DNA of 64,000 nt from Lyngbya sp. PCC 8106 (GCF_000169095.1 NZ_AAVU01000011.1:102739-166738), one strand, 5' to 3'; shown: positions 44,801-53,581, counted from the first letter of the stretch. Numbers and translations are program-made. Notes: generated by a model not told the origin, from the sequence alone.

Positions 44801-46246
44801 GGGAAGGGATTGGTTGTAGTAATCAAGGGCGGTTTGTTTGTTTCCCAAATCTGAGTAGATTCTGCCCAATCCAAGCAAACTAATAGCTTGTCCTTGCAAG
44901 TTTCGGGCTTGCTGATAAAGTTGTAACGCCTTTTCTAAAGCTACAATTGCCTGTTTTTTAGATTCTGCTGTCCCTTGCCCAAAGAGTTCAACTCCCTGGT
45001 TATATAATCTTTCGGCTTCTACATTGGGGTCTGTAGAGTTATTTTTTCCGAGACTTCTAATAAGACCAAGAGTTATACCTTCCCCCCTTTGATTCCTCAC
45101 TTGTCGCCATAGGGGAAGGGATTGGTTGTAGTAATTGAGTGCCTGTTGAGAGTCTCCCAAAGCATCGTAGATTCTACCCAGTCCTAACAAACTAGCAGCT
45201 TCTCCTTCTAAATTTCCCGCTTCCCGATAAAGTTGTAGTGCCTTTTCCCAAACTAGAACTGCCTGTTTATAAGATTCTACCGTCCCCTGTCGAAACAGTT
45301 CAAACCCCCGATTAAATAATCTTTCAGCTTCTACATTGGGGTCTGTTTGGGCGATGATATCCTCCGCTATTCCTAGAACTTGCACTTCTAATAATCCAGA
45401 AATTGAAAATATAACTTTGAACTCGAAAACGTGTTTAGTTGAAACGGCATCAAATTTAAGTAATTCAGGAAGTGGTGTATTCTCAATATTTTCTTTGGCG
45501 ACTTGAGACAGAGGTTCATATCCAATAATCTCACCTTGACTGTTAACTTTCACCACATAGACTGATTCTTCATTGACCGGAGACCTCCAAGTGGAGTCAA
45601 TTTGACTATAAAGATATCTTTGTAACTTGATCACACTCGGCTCCAGGGTCGCATAATCGGGATGATTTTCTCCCAGAACTTCTGAAGGTATAGCTTCGTT
45701 GGGGTCTGTTTGGGCGATGATATCCTCCGCTATTCCTAGAACTTGCACTTCTAATAATCCAGAAATTGAAAATATAACTTTGAACTCGAAAACGTGTTTA
45801 GTTGAAACGGCATCAAATTTAAGTAATTCAGGAAGTGGTGTATTCTCAATATTTTCTTTGGCGACTTGAGACAGAGGTTCATATCCAATAATCTCACCTT
45901 GACTGTTAACTTTCACCACATAGACTGATTCTTCATCGACCGGAGACCTCCAAGTGGAGTCAATTTGACTATAAAGACATCTTTGTAACTTGATCACACT
46001 CGCCTCCAGGGTCGCATAATCGGGATGATTTTCTCCCAGAACTTCTGAAGGTATAGCTTCGTTGTACTCGCATTGTGAAGAGAGTGGAGTAACATCTTGA
46101 TCAAGTTGTTCTGCATTGGGGTCAGTTTGGGCGATAACTTCTCCGCGATTAAGGACTGTAGGTAGGGTTAACAGGGGAAAACCCAAGTTCAACAGAAAGA
46201 TGCTGTTAACGCTGAGAATAGATAGCCACAGTTGGGGTAGACGCAT
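41831..46246 (-). CDS. CHAT-domain TPR protein (caspase-like protease relative)
   Basis: The product from ATG 46246 has 1471 aa. This start follows GAGGAAATCC and gives a signal-like N-terminus (MRLPQLWLSILSVNSIFLLN); an ATG 11 codons upstream has no ribosome binding site. A 121-aa unit is present twice (see repeat), then TPR repeats of 40 aa (about 10-12 copies; signature GDxQxALxYYNQSLPL), a helical linker (DPQLLAREKSLLQRLNALD) and a C-terminal CHAT domain. The catalytic pair of the family is visible: His in VHFATHG near 1318 and Cys in VVLSACQTG near 1372. An insert of about 104 codons splits the CHAT N-terminal half (see 42668). CHAT-TPR proteins act as proteases in some systems, but this one has no partner gene beside it. 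Confidence 0.85.
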   Translation of the reverse strand: MRLPQLWLSILSVNSIFLLNLGFPLLTLPTVLNRGEVIAQTDPNAEQLDQDVTPLSSQCEYNEAIPSEVLGENHPDYATLEASVIKLQRCLYSQIDSTWRSPVDEESVYVVKVNSQGEIIGYEPLSQVAKENIENTPLPELLKFDAVSTKHVFEFKVIFSISGLLEVQVLGIAEDIIAQTDPNEAIPSEVLGENHPDYATLEPSVIKLQRYLYSQIDSTWRSPVNEESVYVVKVNSQGEIIGYEPLSQVAKENIENTPLPELLKFDAVSTKHVFEFKVIFSISGLLEVQVLGIAEDIIAQTDPNVEAERLFNRGFELFRQGTVESYKQAVLVWEKALQLYREAGNLEGEAASLLGLGRIYDALGDSQQALNYYNQSLPLWRQVRNQRGEGITLGLIRSLGKNNSTDPNVEAERLYNQGVELFGQGTAESKKQAIVALEKALQLYQQARNLQGQAISLLGLGRIYSDLGNKQTALDYYNQSLPLWRQVGDKAGEATILSNIGAVYDALGDSQQALNYYNQSLSLRQQVGDKALEANTLNNIGLVYNALGDRQTALDYYNQSLPLSRQVGDKAGEANTLSNIGAVYDALGDKQIALDFYNQSLPLSRQVGNKALEAATLNNIGAVYDALGDKQQALDFYNQSLPLRRQVGDKEGEANTLNNIGGVYYTLGDSQRALNYFNQSLSLTRQVGIKAGVAATLNNIGSVYDDLGDSQQALEYYNQSLSLRRQVGNKAGEAVTLNNIGGVYNDLGDKQQALDFYNQSLPLSRQVGDKRQEATTLNNIGRVYDDLGDKQQALDYLNQSLPLTRQVGDKAGEAATLYNFALLKRNQGNLTEALIDMELAINIIEELRTKIISQDLRTTYFATVYGYYEFYIDLLMELHQQNPNQGYDAKALHASERGRARSLLDILAESGADIKKGVDPQLLAREKSLLQRLNALDQTRQLNPGERNIDELKQEIEAVRRELQNLEVEIKRNSPQYANLNYPEPLTASEIQQQVLDDETLLLVYSLGTERSFLWLVSTTEVKSYQLPKRSDIEALATSFLEEIQSLAVVPPSGEKLSQILLSPVINQLGNKRLVIVGDGILQTVPFAALPISSPVSSPVSRPLNPSAPKPPIMGASIDGGLGKMGDFEKMNSPQTLKTTSMTSNNLGIIEKFEKISSPQIWGARGAKLTSNEGEGSQKSDNSSLLLGGTEGGYKPLIVQHEIITLPSASSLAILREQVQGRTPAPKKVVVIADPVFEQNDPRFQIASSTKTETNDVNTIVLRQSLEDFLGKSFGRLQHTRQEAEAILALVPDNLERLALDFNANRKTATDSNLSQYQIVHFATHGLLNETQPELSGLVFSLYDEQGTEKAGFLQLSDIFNLTLSADLVVLSACQTGIGQDIRGEGLVSLTRGFMYAGAERVVVSLWAVADNSTSELMQNYYQKILETGSNPATAMREVQLEMLQSDHYNSPYFWAAFVFQGEWKTGLSHP
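42668..42980 (-). repeat. In-frame palindromic repeat insertion inside the CHAT domain
   Basis: Between LPIS and YKPLI of the CHAT region lie about 104 codons with unusual composition (SRPLNPSAPKPPIMG, SPQTLKTTS, SSPQIWGARGAK). The DNA is full of G/C-run palindromes: CCCCCAAATTTGGGGG near 42757 and CCCCCATTATTGGGGG near 42900. This fits an interspersed cyanobacterial repeat translated in frame. Removal would leave LPIS...YKPLI contiguous and in frame. Confidence 0.65.
45336..46061 (-). repeat. Fresh 363-bp tandem duplication in CHAT gene
   Basis: The stretch 45336-45698 repeats at 45699-46061 with a 363-nt (121-codon) offset. I see about three substitutions between the copies (near 45577, 45613 and 45642 and their partners). 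It duplicates an extracytoplasmic unit with WRSPV, VYVVKVNSQGEIIGYEPLS and FEFKVIFSISGLLEVQVLG. Confidence 0.93.
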
Positions 46247-46659
46247 GAATTGGATTTCCTCACCGCAAGAACCTCTCATATCAAAGTATGTCTGATGTTC
46301 GGGAGGTTATGCAAATGGGGACGGAGGGCTGTTTTATTTTCCTCGCCTTGTTAGGGCGTGTTTTCAAAGTATCAATTTTGTCATGCTGAACGACGCGCGC
46401 GCAGAGTGAAGCATCCCTGACCTCAACGAAAAATATAGATTCTTCGCTCCACTGCGTTGCGCTCAGAATGACACCTTTGAGTTTTAAACAGCCCTGCCAA
46501 ACTTGGGGAGAAAGGGGGGCTTTATTTAACTTTATTCTGAAAATACTGAGTTAACTTACTATTCAAATTTTAGTTAAAACTCCAGAACTCTACCTACTGT
46601 AAAAATATCCGATCTGAGCCTAGATCAAAAAATAATTCTAGGCTAATCAGATCAATTAA
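46247..46659. other. Gap between rfbB and CHAT gene with a MITE-like repeat
   Basis: The 413 nt contain no supported gene. Most of it is the inverted-repeat unit described at 46325-46495. The rest (46496-46659) is AT-rich without a clear terminator. Confidence 0.5.
46325..46495. mobile_element. MITE-like inverted-repeat unit
   Basis: A 10-bp perfect inverted repeat, AGGGCTGTTT (46325-46334) and AAACAGCCCT (46486-46495), bounds 171 bp. Inside, TGTCATGCTGAAC...AGTGAAGCATC (46379-46415) is an imperfect reverse complement of GATTCTTCGCTCC...TCAGAATGACA (46438-46472). The inner part resembles the widely spread TCATTCTGAGCGCAACGCAG repeat family. No coding sequence is present and no target duplication is obvious. 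Confidence 0.5.
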
Positions 46660-47763
46660 TTAGGAAGCATAAACCTGGCGGTAATAGCTTTGATATTCTT
46701 CGGATAAAAGCGGTTCCCACCAACTGCGATGAGTTAAAAACCAACCGACCGTTTGTCGTAATCCTTCTTCAACGGTGACTAAAGGCGCCCAACCTAACTC
46801 GGTTTGAATCTTCGTCGCATCAATCGCATAACGGCGATCATGTCCGGGTCGATCTTTAACAAAGGTAATCAACTGTTCAGAAGGTTTGACAGGTAAATGG
46901 GGTGCCAGTTCATCCATAATTCGGCACAACATCTTGACTAAATCAATGTTTTTGACCTCATTATTACCGCCAACATTATAAGTTTCTCCAGGTTTTCCTT
47001 GATGAATCACGGTATCTAAAGCCCGACAATGATCAAGAACATATAACCAATCGCGAACATTTTGTCCATCTCCATAAACGGGTAAAGGTTTCCCTAACAA
47101 AATATTGATACACATCAACGGAATCAATTTTTCAGGGTAATGATAAGGCCCGTAATTGTTAGAACAATTGGTGATAATTGTGGGAACATTGTAGGTGTGA
47201 TAGTAAGCTCTTGCTAAATGATCACTACCTGCTTTTGAGGCAGAATAGGGACTATTAGGAGCATAGGGAGTTGTTTCGGTAAAAGCCGGATCATCAGCGC
47301 TAAGACTACCATACACCTCGTCGGTAGACACATGAAGAAAGCGGTAATCAGGAGGACTACTTTGAGCATTCCAATGTTGGCGAAAAGCATCGAGTAGCGT
47401 AAACGAACCCACAACATTCGTTTGAATAAAAGCTCCTGGCCCTAAAATTGACCGATCAACATGGGACTCTGCTGCAAAATGAGCTACAGTGTTAATTTCT
47501 TCTTCCTGAAGTAATTTTTTCACCAGCGCACCATCGCAAATATCGCCCTGAACAAAGCGAAAATGCTCTTTATCCTCTAAAGTCGCTAAATTTTGACGAT
47601 TTCCAGCGTAAGTCAACGCATCCAATACCACAACCCGATCTTCCGGGTAGGCGTGACACCAGTGATGGACAAAATTTGAGCCAATGAAACCTGCTCCCCC
47701 AGTCACCAACAATCGACGGGGCGAACTGTCTTCACTGTTATCGTAACTGTACTGCATTGCCAC
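46660..47763 (-). CDS. rfbB: dTDP-glucose 4,6-dehydratase
   Basis: At 367 aa this is a full-length RfbB/RmlB. It makes dTDP-4-keto-6-deoxyglucose for deoxysugar (for example rhamnose) synthesis. The NAD motif is GGAGFIGSNFV, the catalytic Tyr/Lys pair is in YSASKAGSDHL, and HVSTDEVYGSL, SNNYGPYHYPEKLIPL and YNVGGNNEV are family signatures. The start is GTG at 47763 with GGGAGG 8 nt upstream; an ATG two codons in is possible. No other rhamnose gene is next to it. Confidence 0.96.
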   Translation of the reverse strand: MAMQYSYDNSEDSSPRRLLVTGGAGFIGSNFVHHWCHAYPEDRVVVLDALTYAGNRQNLATLEDKEHFRFVQGDICDGALVKKLLQEEEINTVAHFAAESHVDRSILGPGAFIQTNVVGSFTLLDAFRQHWNAQSSPPDYRFLHVSTDEVYGSLSADDPAFTETTPYAPNSPYSASKAGSDHLARAYYHTYNVPTIITNCSNNYGPYHYPEKLIPLMCINILLGKPLPVYGDGQNVRDWLYVLDHCRALDTVIHQGKPGETYNVGGNNEVKNIDLVKMLCRIMDELAPHLPVKPSEQLITFVKDRPGHDRRYAIDATKIQTELGWAPLVTVEEGLRQTVGWFLTHRSWWEPLLSEEYQSYYRQVYAS

Positions 47764-47986
47764 AGTGATTTCCTCCCAAAAATCTGCTTGTTTATCTAAA
47801 AACTTATCGAGCAGAGATGCTCTAAGCCCTGATCCTATATAACTTTGACCATTCTAACTACTCTATTGCGTCTGGGATAGAAAAATCCTGCCTTTTGAGC
47901 AATCCTTAATAAACCCCTCCATAAGTCGCCACTCAACCGTATTATTGATACAGTTTGTTTTATTTGTCGGCGTGAGGAGACTGAGT

Positions 47987-49786
47987 GTGAGTCAGCAAAA
48001 CCTAATTAAGCTCGCCCAGCAGGGGGATTCCAGTGCAATTGCTACCTTAATTAATCAGGCATTACAATCCAAAGGAGTCGAAGCAAAAGCCACACGACGG
48101 GATCACCTCCTGTACATTTTACTTGAGTCCGAGGAACTGCCTAATCAATCGGCTTGCATTCGAGTTATCCAGAACGGTATGCTCCGTCTGGGAATCACTG
48201 CAATTACACTGATCACCATTAGAGGTCAAAAAAGTAGTCAGCCATCTTTAAATTGGACTGATACGATCGCACTCCAGACTTCTGTGGCATCTGCAAAAAC
48301 CTGCGTGCCGACAAGAGAGAAAGAATCTGCCTTTGTGAAGGCAAAATCGATTCCCGCTCCATCCCATTTTATACCCACATCTGCTGACAAACCCAAAAAA
48401 GCCAAAAAACCTTCTTCTCGAACCGCCAAAAAACCTTCTCCCCCAGCCAAAAATCAAGCGGTTTCCTTCCCTATTCCTCAACTTTCACTGTCTCGATCTG
48501 TTAAACAGTTATTGATGGCGAGTTCAATTGGGTTGATGATGGCGCCGCTTTCGGGTTGGTTTTTTACACTTCAGCAAGATAGAATTTCTGAATTTTCTCG
48601 AACAATTGCTCAAACTTTTGCTTCAATTCCATCTCTGCTGACTTCTGGGCTGAAAAGTGTGGAACCGCCAAAATTTCCTCAACTTCCTCAATTTTCTTTT
48701 GCTTTTGCGGAATCTACACCTGTTCCTCTTTCGGTGAGTGAAGCAGAAACCCTGGCTAATCTGAATCGATTTTCGGAGTTAGCTTTGACTTCTTTACAAA
48801 ATCCGATTAGTCCGGATATGCGGATTAAAATCAAAGCGGTGGGTGATATTATTCCGGGTACCAATTATCCTTCTAATAAACTTCCCGCTAGCAAAGAATC
48901 GTTGTTTCAAGATGTGAAACCTGCATTGCAAGGGGCGGATATTGTTTTTGGGAATTTTGAAAGCACTTTAACAAATTATCCTCGGAGTGCTAAAAATATT
49001 GGTCGGGGTTTGGTTTTTGCGTTCCGAACACCGCCCGAATATACTTCGATTTTAAAAGATGCGGGCTTTAATATTTTGAGTGTGGCAAATAATCATTCTT
49101 TTGATTTTTTTGAGGCGGGTTTTGATGATACGATTGATAATATTAATCAACTGGGAATGAAGGCGGTCGGACGTAAGGATGAAATTGTTTACCATGAAGT
49201 GAAAGGGGTAAAATTTGCCTTTATTGGGTTTAGTTATTTTCCCGTTCATAATAATATGTTAGATTTGGAAGCGTCTAAGGCGATTGTCAAAAAGGCAGAA
49301 GCAGAAGGCGCTGATGTGATTGTGATTTCTGTTCATGCTGGTGCAGAAGGAACTGCGGCTTTGAATGTTCGGAATAAAACGGAATATTTCTATGGGGAAA
49401 ATCGCGGTAATAAGGTATTGTTTGCTCGAACTTTAATTGATGCGGGGGCGGATTTGGTGTTAGGACATGGGCCTCATGTTCCTCGGGCTTTAGAACTTTA
49501 TAACGGTAAATTAATTGCTTATTCTTTAGGGAATTTTATGGGTTATCGTACCTTATCTACTAAAGCTCAACTCGGATATTCTTTGGTGTTGGAAGCGGAT
49601 CTTGATCCGGTGGGAAATTTTAAAGGCGGTAAAATTATTCCGATTCAACTTGATAGCAAAGGAGTTCCTTTTCGAGATAATAATTTTCGCAGTGTGGGAT
49701 TAATTCGGAGTCTGACTAAAAGTAACTTTCCGGAAACGCCGTTAGAAATTGATAGCCAAGGTCAGATTATCGTTAAATCAGACTAA
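47987..49786 (+). CDS. CapA-family (PGA_cap) protein with long N-terminal region
   Basis: The 599-aa product starts at GTG 47987, 6 nt after GAGGAGA; an upstream TTG (47945) lacks such a site. Residues 1-75 form a small soluble domain (LIKLAQQGDSSAIATLINQAL) found in other cyanobacterial proteins. A Lys/Pro/Ser-rich linker (SADKPKKAKKPSSRTAKKPS) follows, then a membrane helix near 180-200 and the CapA/PGA_cap metallophosphatase-like domain. Its motifs are KAVGDIIPGTNYP, DIVFGNFESTLT, LSVANNHSFDFFEAG and VLGHGPHVPRALE. CapA proteins take part in capsule or poly-gamma-glutamate synthesis in Bacillus, but the role in cyanobacteria is unknown. Confidence 0.85.
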   Translation: MSQQNLIKLAQQGDSSAIATLINQALQSKGVEAKATRRDHLLYILLESEELPNQSACIRVIQNGMLRLGITAITLITIRGQKSSQPSLNWTDTIALQTSVASAKTCVPTREKESAFVKAKSIPAPSHFIPTSADKPKKAKKPSSRTAKKPSPPAKNQAVSFPIPQLSLSRSVKQLLMASSIGLMMAPLSGWFFTLQQDRISEFSRTIAQTFASIPSLLTSGLKSVEPPKFPQLPQFSFAFAESTPVPLSVSEAETLANLNRFSELALTSLQNPISPDMRIKIKAVGDIIPGTNYPSNKLPASKESLFQDVKPALQGADIVFGNFESTLTNYPRSAKNIGRGLVFAFRTPPEYTSILKDAGFNILSVANNHSFDFFEAGFDDTIDNINQLGMKAVGRKDEIVYHEVKGVKFAFIGFSYFPVHNNMLDLEASKAIVKKAEAEGADVIVISVHAGAEGTAALNVRNKTEYFYGENRGNKVLFARTLIDAGADLVLGHGPHVPRALELYNGKLIAYSLGNFMGYRTLSTKAQLGYSLVLEADLDPVGNFKGGKIIPIQLDSKGVPFRDNNFRSVGLIRSLTKSNFPETPLEIDSQGQIIVKSD

Positions 49787-49868
49787 AAAATAAGCAATTG
49801 CGATCTGGGGCAGTCTGAGTTTATACTTAATGTTAACATTTTGTAAACTTTTCTTTTAATCTGCACTT

Positions 49869-50300
49869 ATGTATCCTGAATCTACGGTAATTGCTCCCAT
49901 TTATATCTTTGTTGTGGCGACAACATTTTTTGCAGTCATGTTTGGGCTAATATTTAAAGATATGTTGGAGTACCAGGTGGCGTTGTGGACGACAAACCCT
50001 GAAGCTAACCCCAAAATTAATTACAAAACAGGTAATATTATTTTGGCTTACTCTGCAACTAGCCTCTTTGTTCTGTTTTCGGTTGCCTTCAGTTTAACTG
50101 TATTTGTACAGATTTTTTGGTTAGCCTCTGCGATCGCTTTTGCTGTTGTTATCCCGACTGCTTTGTTGATGTGGTTTCAACTCGGTTCAATGTTAGAACT
50201 TTGGTCTGAGAAGGGAATAGAAGCGGTTGATCTGGATTTTTTCGTCCTCAATGAAGCCTCAGAAAAAGCAACTGAGCTTGATCAAGTCAAAGGAAAATAA
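49869..50300 (+). CDS. Membrane protein of unknown function
   Basis: The 143-aa protein has a first membrane helix (YIFVVATTFFAVMFGLIF), a short polar segment (EYQVALWTTNPEANPKINY), two more close helices (LFVLFSVAFSLTVFVQIFWL; AIAFAVVIPTALLMW) and an acidic C-terminus. I do not recognise the family. It lies 82 nt after the CapA gene and just before the rplU promoter, so it is likely separate from the ribosomal operon. Confidence 0.65.
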   Translation: MYPESTVIAPIYIFVVATTFFAVMFGLIFKDMLEYQVALWTTNPEANPKINYKTGNIILAYSATSLFVLFSVAFSLTVFVQIFWLASAIAFAVVIPTALLMWFQLGSMLELWSEKGIEAVDLDFFVLNEASEKATELDQVKGK

Positions 50301-50303
50301 AAC

Positions 50304-50332
50304 TTGACAAAAAACGCATAAGTTGAGATAAT
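50304..50332 (+). promoter_or_regulatory. Consensus promoter of rplU-rpmA
   Basis: TTGACA at 50304-50309 and GATAAT at 50327-50332 are spaced by exactly 17 nt, a near-perfect housekeeping sigma promoter. Transcription from it would leave a leader of about 170 nt before rplU. Confidence 0.75.
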
Positions 50333-50508
50333 GACAGATTGTGTGTCATATCCCTGCTCGGATCAGGTTGAGACATCAGCAAATGTTGGTCTTGTGTTTT
50401 TGGGTTGATCGGGTTTAACTGACCATATCCGAGTGCTTGGGTTGAAGAATCTAGTCAACAAAGAAACACGCGCCAGCTACCTGTACGGCCAAATTTAATC
50501 ATAATCTC

Positions 50509-50943
50509 ATGAGTTACGCGATTATTGAAACGGGCGGCAAGCAAATACGAGTTGAACCCGGTCGGTTTTATGATATCGAACTGCTTGCTGTAGAACCCGA
50601 CGAAAAAGTGACCATCGATAAAGTGTTGTTAGTCAAGCATGAAGATGATATTCATGTTGGTCAACCTTGGGTCGAGGGCGCGACGGTAGAAGGGACGGTT
50701 TTACGCCACTTTCGGGGACGCAAGGTGATTGTCTACAAGATGCGACCGAAAAAGAAAACCCGCAAAAAACGAGGACATCGCCAGGAGATTACTCGGTTGA
50801 TGATTAATGCAATCTCCTTCAATGGTTCTGTGTTAGCCAGCAGCAGCGAGGAACAAAAGGAAACGCCTGTACTTGTTTCTGATAGCGCCGCAGAACTTCC
50901 TGTAGAGACTGAAACGGCTTCGGTCACATCGGAAGCGGAGTAG
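50509..50943 (+). CDS. rplU: 50S ribosomal protein L21
   Basis: The first 100 residues ([54 protein letters not shown]) are a complete L21, which binds 23S rRNA. The remaining 40 residues form an acidic, Ser/Thr-rich extension ([20 protein letters not shown]) absent from short bacterial L21 proteins. It is followed by rpmA, 88 nt downstream, as is universal in bacteria. Confidence 0.96.
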   Translation: MSYAIIETGGKQIRVEPGRFYDIELLAVEPDEKVTIDKVLLVKHEDDIHVGQPWVEGATVEGTVLRHFRGRKVIVYKMRPKKKTRKKRGHRQEITRLMINAISFNGSVLASSSEEQKETPVLVSDSAAELPVETETASVTSEAE

Positions 50944-51031
50944 CAAAAAGGCTGAGAAGGGGGTTAACTGGCTCAATTTTGCCAATCAAAAGCCCATAAT
51001 AATAGTAAAGTGAACTGTTGCAGAGGAAATC

Positions 51032-51331
51032 ATGGCTCATAAGAAAGGAACAGGAAGTACCCGTAACGGTCGCGACTCTAACGCCCAACGGTTGGGTGTA
51101 AAGCGATATGGTGGTCAGGTTGTTAGCGCGGGTAGTATTTTAGTCCGTCAACGGGGTTGTAAGTTTCACCCCGGTAATAATGTTGGCATTGGTAGAGATG
51201 ACACCTTGTTTGCCAAAATTGATGGAATTGTTACCTTTGAACGCAAGGGAAAAAGCCGCAAAAAAATTAGTGTGTATTCCATCCCTGAAACTGAAGCTGA
51301 ACCTGTATTAGCAACGGCTGAGGCTTCCTAG
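51032..51331 (+). CDS. rpmA: 50S ribosomal protein L27
   Basis: The 99-aa product opens [20 protein letters not shown] and continues with [20 protein letters not shown], the classical L27 sequence; the N-terminus lies near the peptidyl transferase centre. No N-terminal cleavable extension of Firmicutes type is present. AGAGGAAATC gives a good ribosome binding site before ATG 51032. It forms an operon with rplU and ends at a clear terminator. Confidence 0.97.
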   Translation: MAHKKGTGSTRNGRDSNAQRLGVKRYGGQVVSAGSILVRQRGCKFHPGNNVGIGRDDTLFAKIDGIVTFERKGKSRKKISVYSIPETEAEPVLATAEAS

Positions 51332-51360
51332 TCGAATTGTCTAGAAGTTTATGCTGTGTT

Positions 51361-51385
51361 CGGGCTATCTTTAGCCCGTTTTTTT
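51361..51385 (+). terminator. Intrinsic terminator of rplU-rpmA
   Basis: CGGGCTA-TCTT-TAGCCCG (51361-51378) is a perfect 7-bp stem followed by seven T residues. Confidence 0.92.
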
Positions 51386-52116
51386 GTCTAAAATTACCAA
51401 AAGAATTTTTAGATTACTCGGGTAATCTCTCTATCAAAATAGTTTTAAAAGTTCTGTCCGATAAAATACTGTCATCACTTTAGTTTTGTCACCTAGCTTT
51501 AGCAATATATAGTCTTGAACCTCGGTCAGATTTTTGTCAATTTCCGACTCTGACGTGGATTGATTGGGTTGAAAAATGGGTCAAAAGATCAAAAACGGAA
51601 TCCCAGCAAAATGTCATCAAATCACCACAAAAAAAGACTCAAAATTTCGCGAGATCTCTTGATAGTTTTAGAAAAATGTTATACATTTAACAGTATGAAG
51701 ATTAAAACTGCTCTAAAGTCCACGAACTCTTGGAATCAGTAAAGATTATCTGATCCATAATTTTTTCTGAACATTCCCAAGCCATCAAGAGCATAACTTC
51801 ACTCCAAACGTTTATCTATCGTTCTCCAGGTAAACTATCGCTCCCAATCTAGTCACTGAATGTTCGTATACTTTATTGCATTTAATCGGTTTAGTCTATG
51901 TCAAGATCTACAATATTGCTAACCTCTTGAAAGCACAACAGCTCTAGTCAACAGATACAACTTTCGATCAAGCCTGTGGATAACTTCAGATTGAGTTGAA
52001 TTCGTCTTTAGTCTAGTTTTTTGGAAAATTTGTAGATTGAGACGCAGCAAAAGTTTCTGCATCGTTCCTGGTCAAGATCAGGATCAAATTCCATCTATAC
52101 AAGGAAAATCTAACCC
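51386..52116. other. Gap between rpmA terminator and the GNAT gene
   Basis: In these 731 AT-rich nt I see no supported gene or RNA. A 60-codon frame at 51560 lacks a ribosome binding site and has no protein-like features. Confidence 0.5.
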
Positions 52117-52617
52117 ATGAAAAGCACTACAAAAGATTACCGTCATATCCAATTCTGTGATGATCGTTCCCAAGTAGATATCAAACAACTCCAAACTTTA
52201 TTTAAACTCGCTGCATTTTGGGCAAGAGAACGATGCTCAGAAGACTTGGAAATTGCAGTCGCCAACAGTAATCCTATTGTGACCGCTTGGGATGGAGAAG
52301 AAATGATTGGTTTTGCACGCGGTACTTCTGATGGTATTTATCGCGCTACCATTTGGGATGTGGTGATTCATCCCGATTATCAAGGCGGTGGACTCGGACG
52401 AAAATTGGTGGAAACGGTTTTAAGTCATCCCTTAATGTGTCGAGTTGAACGGGTTTATCTGATGACCACTCATCAACAAAAATTTTATGAGCGGATTGGC
52501 TTTGAATATAACCAAAGTACCACGATGGTTTTATACAATCAGCCGATGGAAAGTTTACCCCGAACCGAACACAATAGTGTCAATCAAACGGCAGATGCAG
52601 TCAGTATTGGTGGCTAA
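52117..52617 (+). CDS. GNAT family N-acetyltransferase
   Basis: The 166-aa protein has the GNAT core: WDGEEMIGFARGTSDGIYRA, then WDVVIHPDYQGGGLGRKLVE with the acetyl-CoA pyrophosphate loop (QGGGLG), and VYLMTTHQQKFYERIGFEY. GNAT enzymes acetylate an amino group with acetyl-CoA; the substrate cannot be told from sequence. A ribosome binding site (AAGGA) precedes ATG 52117. The C-terminal 20 residues (TEHNSVNQTADAVSIGG) are not part of the fold. Confidence 0.88.
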   Translation: MKSTTKDYRHIQFCDDRSQVDIKQLQTLFKLAAFWARERCSEDLEIAVANSNPIVTAWDGEEMIGFARGTSDGIYRATIWDVVIHPDYQGGGLGRKLVETVLSHPLMCRVERVYLMTTHQQKFYERIGFEYNQSTTMVLYNQPMESLPRTEHNSVNQTADAVSIGG

Positions 52618-52654
52618 GTTTTTATTTTTGTGAATCGTTTTTGGGTTGAATTGA

Positions 52655-53581
52655 TCAAGCTAAAGGGAGTGAGCATTGAGTGCGAGTAAAATTAGAATCC
52701 TCTCCCTCTGTCGGTATCGCAACGACTTCTAGAGATCCGTTCATCAATGCCATCAGGGTTTGATTCATCAACAACCGCATTCCCGGCGATAATTGATGAG
52801 CGTCAGTTGAAGAAATAGAAGTCAAAGCCGTTTCTAGAGGAGACTTTTCTAAAGTCAACTTGAGTAAATCCCAAGACTCACTCCAGGCACTGACTGGACG
52901 TTGATCATCAACCCAAACATAAATCGATTTTGATTCCGGGGCCGTCTGGCAAGAGATGATCACACTTCCATGTTCCATTTGAGCAATTGCTGTATCCACC
53001 AGACTTAATAAAACTTGTGTAAGTCGAGGTCGATCCGCCAAAACTTTAACTTGAGTGTCAGGCATTTGAAACTTGAGGCGAATACTGCCGTTAGCGGCTT
53101 GGAGATGAGTTAAATCCTCAACTTCTTCAAGGATCTCACTCAAAGAAAGCGGTTGGATATTCATCTTTTCCGTACCATGATCCGTTTTGGCAACGTGGAT
53201 AATTTCATCGAGTTGTTCGACAAATTTTAAAGCGGAAAGATAGGCTTGCTGGATAAACTCTTTTTCTTCTTCGGGACTCTCACACAAATCCGACAAAATT
53301 AACTGAAGCGTGCCAATAATACTATTGATCGGCGATCGCAATTCGTGGGAAGTCCGAGCCAGAAACCCGGCCTTAAACAGACTCATCTCCAGGGCCATCC
53401 GATAAGCCAATTGAGTCTGCTTTAATTGATCCGAAATTTGGTAGAACTGCTCAGAAGGCGTTATGGGTTCGGGTTGGGTGTTGAATTTAGACGGTTTTTC
53501 CGCCTTGTTCGGCAACATTTCCTTGACTCCCCACCCTAAGCCTAGCCCCACTGCCAAATACAGAAATTCACTCCAACCCAT
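52655..53581 (-). CDS. Histidine-kinase-like protein with degenerate ATPase domain
   Basis: The 308-aa product has one N-terminal membrane helix (FLYLAVGLGLGWGVKEML) and a HisKA dimerisation domain with an intact His (TSHELRSPINSIIGTLQL). The following ATPase-like region has lost standard motifs: the N box reads LLSLVDTAIA with no Asn, where DTGxG should lie there is VDDQRP, and no GGTGLGL-type G2 box is seen. It therefore cannot be a normal ATP-using kinase; it may be a pseudo-kinase, phosphotransfer partner or competitor. Neighbours do not include a response regulator. Confidence 0.8.
   Translation of the reverse strand: MGWSEFLYLAVGLGLGWGVKEMLPNKAEKPSKFNTQPEPITPSEQFYQISDQLKQTQLAYRMALEMSLFKAGFLARTSHELRSPINSIIGTLQLILSDLCESPEEEKEFIQQAYLSALKFVEQLDEIIHVAKTDHGTEKMNIQPLSLSEILEEVEDLTHLQAANGSIRLKFQMPDTQVKVLADRPRLTQVLLSLVDTAIAQMEHGSVIISCQTAPESKSIYVWVDDQRPVSAWSESWDLLKLTLEKSPLETALTSISSTDAHQLSPGMRLLMNQTLMALMNGSLEVVAIPTEGEDSNFTRTQCSLPLA

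Noticed and set aside
51560..51742. 60-codon frame after rpmA
   Set aside because: Lysine/serine-rich, no ribosome binding site, lies in AT-rich DNA without other support.
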